DNA from: CAG-917 sp051883555
Lineage (GTDB): Bacteria > Bacillota > Clostridia > Christensenellales > CAG-917
DNA length: 25,707 nt
Direction: 5' to 3'
NCBI GenBank assembly: GCA_051883555.1
Contig: JBJETY010000074.1
Coordinates: 1-25,707, forward strand
The notes below the pieces were generated by a model, which saw only the letters and a list, made by a program, of their open reading frames with translations, searched no databases and was not told the origin of the DNA. Position 1 is the stretch's first letter. The number at the start of each line of letters is the position of its first letter. Both the position numbers and the translations under genes were made by a program. Positions 6,999 to 18,900 of this stretch are shown here, piece after piece.

Positions 6999-9900
6999 TT
7001 ATTCTTTAGGCTCTTTTGGGGCCTTAGGGGCCTTCGGAGCTTTTGGCGTTTTTGGTGCTTTCGGCGCCTTAGGCTCGCTTGCCGTTTCAGCTACGGCATC
7101 TTTAGGAGCTTTAGGCTCTTTTGGTGCCTTAGGCTCTTTTGGTGCCTTAGGCTCTTTCGGCGCCTTAGGCTCTTTTGGTGCCTTAGGCGACTTAGGGGCT
7201 TTCTTTTTCTTTTCTTCCCCATCCTCCGACTCGCTTTGAGACTCTTCGTTTTCGCCATCGGTGTTTTCTTCGGAGTTTTCATCGTCTTCAGTCTTTTTCT
7301 TCTTATTGCCTAACGTACCGTTTTTCTTTTTCTTTACAAGTACTATTGTAAGCGGTACGCCCACGCCGATAAGAACGATACCGACTATAACTCCGATAAA
7401 CCAATACGGGAATCCGCCGTCGACAACGAATACGAAATATCCAACCATATCAGTAGAGGCAACAACCTGTCCGTCTTGTATGGTGTAAGAAACTTCTTTC
7501 ATTCCGCCGTCCTTAGTGATGAGATAGAGTTTAAACTCACCGAGTCCTTCCGGAATATCAAGAGTCATTGTCACCGTGCCGCCCGTTGCCTGACGATAAA
7601 GCTGAGCGTTTATGATAGCACCTACGGCCGTCGGACTAAAGAAACTACCGAGTGACTTAGTATATGCCGAAATCTTAGCATAGAGCGAAGCCGATTCGCC
7701 GTCCTCAGTTATTAAGTCAAGCGTTACACCTTGTGCAGCGTCGGCATAGAACAAGTTGTTATCGTCGGCAGTTACCGTCATAGTAATAGATTCATCCTGC
7801 GACTTAGCAGTTATAGTCTTTACACCGAGATAATAAACGCCTTGTACGTCACCAACCAAAGTTACGTTGCTGTCGGTACTCTTAATTGTATAGTTATAGT
7901 TTCCGGCAGTAAGTTTATTAGCAACGACGATACCCGTAACGGTAGATTGCGTATCGAAATTGTAAGTTCTGTTGTAAGTAACGTTAATCATGTTTGTTCT
8001 GAAATAATTTGACATCGAAGCAAATTCGCTGTCCGTTTCATAAGTATAACTGATTTCGTTACTCTTGCTGCCCATGCCTGCAAATTCTTTTACGAATGTA
8101 TCAACCGTGATATGGACGATGATAGGATTGATTGTAAGATTTGCAGAACTTGAATACGAAAGGTTGAAGTTTTCAGGATTCGAAGTTTCTACAGCCATTT
8201 CAGGATTATACATAGCTCTGAAAGGATATGTTCCTGCATCCGAAGGAAGACTGCATTTTACTCTTTCGCTATAATCTGCAACGATATTTCCTTTCGAATC
8301 GATAAAGTTACCGTCCTTATCGCACTTATAATAATTATTATCTCCGCTTCTGAATGGGAAGCCGCCAAAATAAGTATCTCCGCTAGTGCTGCTTACGGTA
8401 TAAATTATCATTATATCGCCGTACGAAATCAACGATCCGCCATAGGTAACGTGAAGAATATCACCTGCGCTTGTCTTTCCGTCAATTCCATGACTTAATT
8501 TATCGAAATTATAAGTTTCACGGAATACTGCGATATTTACAGCACATGGCTTAATAACAACCGTGCACGTCATAACCGTATCTTTATAACCAGGAGCAGT
8601 TATCAAAATTTCAACCGCATATGTACCGGCATTGACAATGCCTTCACTCGTTACGTCAGCTTCTTGTTTCGTAATTTTCTGTACGGTCTGATTAAAGCCT
8701 TCAACCATAGTACCGTTGCCGGTAACGGCAGGCTTATATTCTTTACCGGTATACGTTATTGACTTATTCTCAAGTTTTACGTTTTGGAATGCGGCATATT
8801 CGATTATAAGTTCGCCGACAAAACCGCCAGTCGCGCTGCTTGCATCCTGAAGTCCGAGAGGGACCTTACTTCCGTGTTCATCAACCGCTTCGTCATAGAG
8901 ACAAAGAATAATATAGTTACGGTTGTTTACTCTGTCAAGATTGAGTTTTATTCCGTATCTGTGTTCTGCGTCCGTAACAGGTGAATTTGCCATTACTTGC
9001 GATCCGAAGTAGTATAAGCCTGTACCGCTGTTGTAGTCCCACGTGTAGAACTCTCTTGAGATATCTCCGCTTATAGATGACGGAAGCTGTCCGTTAGCAA
9101 GACCGCTCGTATTCATTTCCATATTGCTCGAAGAGAACAATATAGAAACTTCAGGGTCAATAGAGCCGTAAACTTTAGTAGCTGAACTCGTATACGCATA
9201 AGCGGTACGTTTTTGGATAAAGAGCACGCCTGCAATATTGTTAACTCCGCTTACCGAACGAACGTATCCGGAATTCGTCTCGTTAGCCGGTTCGGTACCA
9301 GGAGCATATATGTCGCTGTTATAAATAAACTTGGCGTTGACTTTACTATAATTTGTTACGTTAAATTTATAGTTAAGAGCAAAACCTTCATTCATTGTTA
9401 AGGCATATACGCCTGCATTATTAAAGTTATTTGCGGTACAAGTTGCGACAGGCAAAGTCATATCACCGGCAAGACCGATTTGTTTTGCTGTTCTTTCAAC
9501 GACTTCCGTTGCAGGGTCAATCAAAACGGCGTCACTATACGGAACCGCCTTTTTAGTCTGCGACTGAACGGCATATGCGTCGTCAAGTCTTTCGTAATAT
9601 TTTCCGTTGCCAATCGTATACCAAGAATAATCCGTTTCGCCTATCTTGAATGAATATTCATAATAATATACGGTATTTCCGATTGTGTCGCCGTAAGTTG
9701 CGATAGCATATGGTGCATCGTAAACAATGCTGTCTTTTTCATACGTAGCCGTTATGGAAGTGTATGTAGCTTCAACCTTTTCGCTTTCGGTAGCGGCACC
9801 GCTGACAAGCGTTACATTGACGTTTTTCTTTTCAATCGTTGCCGATTTAGTAACGACAGCCGTTTCAATCGTATAGTTAGCCGTATCAATGCGATCAGGA

Positions 9901-12900
9901 GCTCCTATAAGCAATTCGAGACCAACTTCACGGTCACGGTTGATTTCAAACACAACGTTTCTGTCGAGAGCGATAGCCGACGCCTGTTCGTTATTAAATG
10001 CGATGCTGACAGCGTTAACGCTAGGAAGCGTAATATAACTTGCCTCATCGAGAACGAGACCGCCCAACAAAACTTCGAAGCAATATTCTTTTTCTTCTTC
10101 CGCATTGCCGGAAACATAATACAATTCTTTATGTCCGCTGCCGTCGCTGGTCTTAGGTGCGTAAACCGTCTTAGTTCCGTCGTACTGTTTAGTAAGCGGC
10201 GACGAATCCAAAGTGTTAACGCTAAGTCTTACGTTTCTCTTGCTGATATAAGCAGGGCTTACACCGTAAGTGAGATAGTTATATTGCAATTCGGAAGAAA
10301 GCGAGGTCGAAGTGATAGCTCCGTCTGCCCTTTCGAACTCATCACCGATTACTGCGTAAATCGTGCCGTTTACATCAATCTGAGCAAGAAGTTCACCGTA
10401 TTTAACCGAGTACGTATTAGAATTGGAAAGCGTTTCCGCTAAATACGTTGCATACGGTACGATTGTCAACGCTTTCTTTTCATAATTATAATAGGTCGTT
10501 CCGTTTACCACTCCGTAAACGTTTCCTGATGTAGCGCCTGCGAAGTAGAAATAATTAACTCCGTCTATTAACAATTTAGAATAGTTATAGTCGTAAGTGC
10601 TTCCGATTGCAAACGGATTTCCTTCGCTGTCTTTAGCGCCCGTCTTATTGACGAAATACAAATCTTCGCTTGACATCGTTTCGCCGTTGACGTTCAAAGG
10701 AGAAACGTAATACTTAACCGTCTTAGTATATTTCGTAATCGAACTAATCAATACGTACGAGCTGCCGACTGAAACGTATTCGCCCGACTCGTTTTCAACG
10801 TAGTTGTCGCCGTCCTTAGTATATTTAACAAGCGAACTCAAAAGTACGAATTCACCGTCCAGGACGTATTCGCCGCTAACGGATTCCGTATAAATATCTT
10901 TGCTGATATATCCTTCGCTTTCAGGTGTCAAGCCGTTGAGGATATAGTATTCATTTTCATTATACAAGACTTTAACGTACCAGCTGTCGCCTGCCACGTC
11001 GTAAACCGAATCGTTGGCAATCTTTTCGACTTTAAACAATTCAGACGAATTAACGTTTACGTAAACGGTGCCGTCGAAAATGAATTCACCGTTAACGTCC
11101 TCGCTGTAAGTTTCGCCAAGAACGTATTTTACAGCCGCAGCGATTTCAATTACGTCCGTTCCGAATATCGTAAACGCACCGCTTTCATTTTGGACTGCGT
11201 TGTAAATTTCGTTTGCGTCGATAAGAATATAATTTGTTCCGTTTATCAAAATATATTCGCCATCGGCTGCCAAAGTGTAAACCGCATTGTATTTATCTGT
11301 CGAATCGAGTTCAACGTATTCACCGCCGATATTTACGTATTTTGTACCTACGTATTCTTCTGCGGCTATCTCATACGAATAAGTCGTAAACGATGACAAA
11401 AGTTGACAACTGCCGCCGACAAGGACGTATTCGCCCGACGCGTTTTCATCATAGCTGTCGTTTTCCGCATCATACGCATACTTTGTCAACGATGAAATCA
11501 AAACGAGATTGCCGTCGACGGATATATATGCGCCTGAGCCGTCGGCTTTTTCGTCTAAGCAATAAATTTGTCCGTCAGTAGCAGAAATCAAAACGTATCC
11601 GTTTATCGTCTGACAATAAGTGCCTGCTTCGTTGACAACGTATTCAAGCGAATATCTGTTGCCTTCAATCGGATAATACTTATCGGAATATTTATAGTAA
11701 TAGCCGTTCGAATCAAAAATCATGTCGAATTTATCGATACTATTGACCGAATAATATTCGGCGTCGACTTTGATAAATCTTTCGACCTCTTCACCGTCGA
11801 CTTCCGTTTCTACTCTGTAATCGCGGCTGTATCTTGTCAACGAGCTTAAGAGTGCAGGCGCACCGCTGAGCAGTATGTAACTTCCGCTTTCGTTTTCGCT
11901 GAAAAGGTTAAATTTGACGAATGCGTCTGCAGGAATTGCCGTAGCGATATAATACGTAACCTGACCGAACGTTCTGTTTGTCGGGAGATTTACAAGCACG
12001 TCGCCGTTGAGATAGTTATAAACCACCGAATTTGCAAGATAGTTTCCGCCTACCGCAAACGCAGTATTTGCATTGACCTCTTCATCTGCGGAATAGAAGT
12101 AATCGGTTAAACCTGCGGTGACTTTGACGTATTCGCTGTAAGTCTGATCTTCGATGAGATAATAGTTTCCGCCGAGTTGAAGAATAGAATTCGGAGCCGG
12201 GACGTAGTAGTAAGTATTTTCGTCAATAACTACGCTTACTTCGCCTTCTGCTTCCGTCGCCGTGCTATACGGAACGATAACGTTGAGACCGCTGATAAGA
12301 TAATACTTACCGTCGGCTAAAACGACGTCGTCGCCTTCAATCGTATCGACGATATTAGAAATCTTAACTGCGCTGCCGTTTGACAAAGCAAGCTCGGTAT
12401 ATACATCTAAAGTATAACCGTTGATTTCCGTAATCGTGCCGAAAGATTCCCCATTCAAGATGAGCCAATCAGAATACATGATAGCCGTTTTTTCTATCCA
12501 TTCTTCTTCAGTAAACGAGTTGTCTTCTTTAATCCAATCTTGTACGGAAACGGTGGTAAGCTCGTAGTTCATATACGTGCTGCCCGTTGCATAACCGTTA
12601 TATTTAAGGGTAAGACCGTAAACGGTTCCGTTGATAGCCATATCCGAAGCGTCTTTGCTATCGAGAGCGGCATAGAGATAATCGAGCGTATATTTATATA
12701 CGTAAGTCATCTTTACGCTGTAACGTTGAGCAAATTTATATTGTTCTTTAAGAGTTTCGTCAAGTTCTGCGTACTTAACGTATTCGCCGTTTGTAACAAG
12801 AAGAATATATTCACCGTTGCTGTCGGCGACGTAAATGAGATTTCCGTCTTTGTCTTTTGCAGGCGTAGAAGAAATGATATCACGCGCTTTAAAGCAACTG

Positions 12901-15900
12901 CTGTCAAATTCATAACCGCTTATTGTAGTAACCTGTTTGCCGTCGTAAATCTTATCGGTTAAGGTAATGTTTACGGAAAGCGGTGCTTTCAAGATGTTTG
13001 CATATCCGTATGCGGTAAGAGAAATACCCATAGGAAGTGCATAGTTGTATGCTCTTGCGACCTCAGTCTTGTCGGCAATCTTGTTTATAGAAACGTTTGC
13101 CTTAATGTTGTTGCCTGCGTCGATTTGAGTAAACGAAACGGTAAACGAAACTTCGACTAAATCCTGGTCGAACGAATAAATACCTTCGCTACCTTTGATA
13201 CCGCCGCTACCGACTGCGGTGCCGTCGTAATATTTATCGTTAATATAAATATTCTGTACGGTAAGAGAAAGTTCTTTTCTGAGGAACGTTGCTTCGCCCT
13301 TCTTATAGAAATCTGCATATTTCGAATATAAGTCAAGCGAAGAATATACAAGATAATTGCCGTTGACCAATGCGTAAATACCGTTTTCATTGACAACGTA
13401 ATTGTTATTCTCGTCCTTGCTGTAACGTTCGGCTGAAACCGGATAATATTCACTGCCGACTTTTGCATAGTCGCCGATTGGGTTTCCGAGTTCGTCGTAC
13501 ACTTTATAATATTCGTTAAATCCGTTGAGAACGTATCTGCCGTCTCCGTCCGTAGTAACGGAAATATCGCTGACGGCTACGTCGTCCGATACGATAACGG
13601 CAGTTCTGTCTTCAACCGAAAGCGTGTATTCGCTTAAAACGTATTGAGTGCCGTCCCACGCATACATAACAAGACAGTAATTTTTAAGAATGCTTTCCTG
13701 TTCTTCTTTAGTAAGATAGCTACCGCTTGCATGGTTGTAAACGTAAACTACAAGGCTGTCGAACATAACGTCAACGTTTAAAGTGCCGTTTCCGCTTTCG
13801 TCGAGAATAACGTATTTAGTTTCCTGACCGAGCCATTGCAACTGAGCGTATTTAAAGTATACGGCAAGTTTGTCAAGGTCGTTTCCGTCGAACTGGTCGC
13901 CGAGATAGAATTTAACCGCGTATCTGCTATAAGACGATTCGTCGAATATAACGTCCGACGTGCCGTCGTATCTTCTATCCGTTGCAAATTCTGCGGCAAG
14001 AACAAGTCTTGCAGGAAGAATTTTGGCAGGAGTGCCGAGCGCTTTTACGATAGGATTCATTTCGTTGAACTCAACCGTATAGTTGCCGTCAAGCGACTGA
14101 ATCGAATTGACAATGAAATAACCGTATTCGCCTACGTTGAAGCCTTCAACGAAATTGCTTGCATTAAGCGCGCCGTTGATATCGGCAAGCGTGCCGTATT
14201 TTGCAGTGATATTAAGTTTAAGCGTGCTGTCGCTCGAAGCAAGTACGCCGTCCGCAAAGCTATATTCGATTGCCGAATGGTCGATTTCGCTTGTAGCGTC
14301 GTAGCGTTTGTCAGGGATAACGAAAGAAATATATTCCTCCGTAATATTTATTACTCTCTTTTGAATTTCGCCGATACCGATTTGCGGAATCGTGACGTCA
14401 ACTTTGTCGCCGTCAACGCCAACGGTGATTCCGTCCGAGCCGGTGAAATGATAGTTGGTGCCCGCTTTAGGCAAAATATACACAATCGAACAACTTACGA
14501 CAACGTTTACAGCTACGTTCACCTGCGGAGCCCCCGTAGGAGTCTTAAACGAACCGCTTATGCTGAATACGTTAGGAGTACCGTTTTTAATATAATCCTT
14601 TGCAATGTTATCGAGAACGCTGCAACCTATCACAAGGCCTGTAACGTTATCGTTGTTAAGTACGCTTTCTCCGTCGATGATGCCGTCGTAAACCTTGCTG
14701 ATTTTCGTTATACCGGCAGCGGTAAGAGTGAGCGATTTTTTAGTTATCTCACATGCAATGCTTGCATAATCGGTTTCAAGGCAATCATGCGGTTCGCCGT
14801 CACCGTTATCGAACATAAGTTTATAGTTTCCTTTATCGTTATCGTTGCCGGTAAGTGCAAAGTTGCTGAAACGGATGGTTGTTTTTCCTGCGTCTGCGGA
14901 GTTGTATACGGCCACGTATTTAATCGTAACGTTGTCTTCCGCTCTCAATGCACCGATAGTGATTGCATTATAGTTAGGAACGTTGGTAGTTCCGTCATAT
15001 TCTTTGTTATAGCCGACAAACGTACAATTTGTTGAGTTTTCGTCTCTGAGTATAAGTTGATACGGTACAATTGAAACCTGAATACCGCTGAACACGGTTG
15101 AATAGTTATCGTAAACAATCGTATAGTTGGAGCTGCAAGCGAATGCGTCGCCTATCATAACTCCGTAGTAAGCGTCAACGTATTCCTTGTTGTAAGTCTT
15201 AGCTTGCGTTAATGCCTTCACGTGGTCGTAACGAGTTCCTTCGGCCACCAATTCATAAGTGCTTCCGTCGGAAGTTGCCATCAAAACGCGTTTGAACGTT
15301 CCGCGTGCGATTCCGAAGTTTGCATACTCGGAAGATGAGACGATTTCGCCTTTATATTTAATATCATAATATACCGTCGCTTCGTCGCCGCCGTACGTTC
15401 TATCCGAAGTATCTTTGACGGCAACGTGAACATATGCAGGCGTAATTTCGACAAAGTAAGTTGAATATATAAAGTTAAAGCCTACGGCATCTGTAGAAAT
15501 TTCAATTTCAACCTGATATACACCGACGTTACCTTTGCCGAAAGCCTCCGAAACGGAATACGAAATCTTACCTTCTAAACTCTTTGGTTCGATTGGTCCG
15601 ATTTTGCCGTTGTCGTTTGCCATAACGCTATATACATGCGCCTCGTTTTGCAATGCGTCAAGAGTGCCGAAATTACTATCGAGATAATCTTTAAGTTCGC
15701 TTGCGGAATGTACCGTATCGTATTCGATAGAAATCATGTCGTTTTGCAAGATAACTGCAGTTCCCTCTATATCAAGGTTAAGAATGATATAGCTGATAAA
15801 GCCGTACTTACCGCTGATTGCGGTGTAAAGGTCTGCAGCGTTAGCGGCTTCCGTCACAACACCCGTGTAGCTGTTTTCAGGAAGATATTTGTTTACGGTG

Positions 15901-18900
15901 TCGAGTTCGTAATACTCGCCGTCATACATAATGAACGCGCCGTCGACTGCTTCAACGTAGCCGCCCTTTTCATAAAGGCAACTATCAGGAACGTAATAGA
16001 ATGCAATAGGTTCATATAAATCAGATTCTGCTGAAACCTGTCGTAGAATCTGATAATAACTACCTTCGCCTGCCACAAGTCCAGTCACAGTCTCAAATTC
16101 TGTTGGATTTGATTCGGTCAATACACAATACAAACCCTCTTCATCTTGCCAACTGCTCGTCTTATTAATAAACTCAGAAATTGTAATATAATTATCTGTT
16201 GCAGACAAATTCCACGAATCGCTTTCTGCAACGTAACTATATTCCTTATATTTTACGTATCTGTCGGCAGGAACTTCCGCCTCGTCAAGAGGCGGAATAG
16301 ATTCTTCCGTCGCTACGTAAATTGAGTCGCTAAAATTATATCTCGTTCCGATTGCCGAATCGCTGACGTAAATTTCTTTGCCGCCGTTTGTAGCTTTATT
16401 GAGTACGCCCGAAGCGTTGACCTGCATCAAATATGCTTCGTACGGATAGCCTTCGCCGCCGTCCGTAAACAACGTCAAGTCGCCCGACTCGCCCGCAACG
16501 TAACTTATAAGTTTAAGTTCAAACGTATCGACTGCGCTTGTAGACAAATCGCCGATAATAATTTCGCCGACCGTCGTATAAGTATCGCCTACCTTTGTAA
16601 CGGTAACTTTAACGCCGAGCGAACCGGTTATGTAGCTTGCGTACGCTCTGTCGGAAACCGCCAACGTGTAGGTGATAACCGTGTTAAGTTTGTCCGCCGT
16701 CAAATCGATTGTAGCCGAACCGCTTGAACCTGCCTCGGCTTTAAGAGCTGCCTCGGCTTTAAGAGCTGCCGTATCGTAATATGCGCTCTGTCCCAAAACA
16801 GGGAAGATTTCGATTTCACGTTTTTCGATAGTGAATTTGCTTGGAGTATCTCCGCCGACGTTTACCACAACGGTAAAGTTAGAATCGACGACAAAACCTT
16901 CGCCTGTTGCAAGGTATGCATAAACGCCGACGCTTTCGCCCAAAGCTCTTGAAACCTTACCGCCTAAAATTATCGTTGCAAGGAATGCGTCGTCGATAAC
17001 CGTTCTGTCATACATAATGCGGTTGGAGTTTTCGTAAACGCGATATCCGATGGTCGGGTCGCTGTCGCCGAATTGTTTCGAAACACTGTCCGCCTCCAAT
17101 GTAACCGTAAATTTGTTTATAGTGTAATTAGATCCTTCGGACGTATCGAAATCAAACGAGTAGTTTGTAGAATTGAATGCCGTTTTAGCTTCGATAGAAT
17201 AAATGCCTGCCGACACACCCTTATATTCGCTAACGCCTTGAAGACCTATTGCACCGTCAAGACCGTCGATAAAGAAATATTCAGCGCTGTCGATATCCAA
17301 AAATTTTCCGTCAACGTCGAGATCCAAAAATTTTCCGTCAACGTTGATATAACTTCCGTTTACGTCTAAGGTAAATACTTTTCCGTCGACGGTGGAATAT
17401 CTTGGCAACAAATAATTGCCATCATCGTCTTTAGCCATAAGGTCGATAAGAAGATAATAAGTATCGCCGAATTTTACAAGATAATTGCCCTCATCTGAAA
17501 GAGGTCTTTCAACTGCGACAGCGTCGTCGCCGAGCAAAGCGTTGTCGCCGAGCAAGCTGCTCAAAACTTTGAAGCCGAGAACGGTCGTATAATTTGCGCC
17601 GCCGTAAACGACGGTTTTAGGCACGGCTTGTATAACCACGTGGTCCTGTGCCTTGTTAATGTTGAACGACGTTTTTAAAACTTCCGATATATAACAATCG
17701 TCGTCGACTTGTGCGTATACGAAATATTGTCCGGCATTTTTTATTGACGTATAACCGCTTAATCCTTCATAGGCAGAAGCGTTATCGCTGAAATAATCGA
17801 AATAAGTAAGTTTAACTCCGAACTCAGTAACATTGTCGCAATGAGTATCACCCTTTGTGAACGTAAAAGTTTCCGCCCATCTGTCGTAATTTTCATCGGT
17901 TATCGAGCCCGTATAAGGTATATCCTGAGTGTAACCGTTGTAGTAAACGGACGAGCTTGCGCGTTGAAGAGTCGTAAGACGTCTGAACGAGAAAACGTAT
18001 GCCGTAGGAATGGTTTTTGCCTCTTCGTCATCGAATAAGAAAAGGTAGTTTTCAAAAATCTTACCTGCGTTGTCAACGTTCCACGTAAACGTACAAGTAT
18101 GCACGCCGTTGAGCGTAACGGTTTCGCCTACGACGATGCCTTTGTTGTTAAGACCTTCGGAAGATATGTAATTTGCAAGAAGAGCCTGTGCGCCGCTTGC
18201 GGTATAAAGATTTGATTTCGATCCCGCATTGTATTGCAAAGAACCGCCTAAATACTCGGCAGTATCGATTGTATAAGGAACGAAACCTTGAACCCAGCTG
18301 ATGCTGAACGTAACGGTATCGCCACGTCTGAATTCGGTTGTAACGTTGCCTTCCTTATCTTTCATTTCGACTAAAATATCTTCGGAAGACAAGCAGTCGG
18401 ATTTAATAAATTCTGCGGCAGTAGTTTTATCGAGATAAGAAGCAATGGTATATCTGTTGCCGTCGATGAAAATCTGAGCGACAGACGTCTGACCGATATT
18501 TCCCGCCTGATCGATTGTCCATGCATAAATGGTAAACAAACCTGCAACGTTTTTCCTGTTCATGCTGAAATCTAACATAGTTTCGGCAGCATAAGGAATA
18601 ATCGAATCGGCAGTCTGAGCGACCGTTGAACACATAATAGCGTCAAAATAATCTTGAGCGTTCAAATATTCAAGCAAGTCGTCTTTTGAAATCTGATTTA
18701 AATATTGACTTTCGGCAGGCAATGCGCTAACTGCAGATTTAAAGATAGTGTCCAAAGATGCAATGCCGTCTGCTAAAGAGTTTCTTGTAACGCCGAAATA
18801 CGTATAAGATTTTGCGGCATATTCTTCGCCCTCAACGTCGATAAGCGACATAATCTGCGGTTTCCAGTTTTCCGTATACCACTTTCTCGAACTACCCGTT

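Noticed and set aside
6999..7330. Cell-wall sorting signal (LPXTG-type) at the C-terminus of the giant protein
   Set aside because: No such motif precedes the membrane helix, and the tail after it is over 100 residues instead of a short basic end.
13836..15035. A 399-codon open frame on the plus strand inside the giant gene
   Set aside because: It is antisense to a clearly coding frame. Its product is rich in Arg, Val, Phe and Cys with no recognisable domain and no ribosome binding site. Long antisense frames are expected opposite such codon usage.
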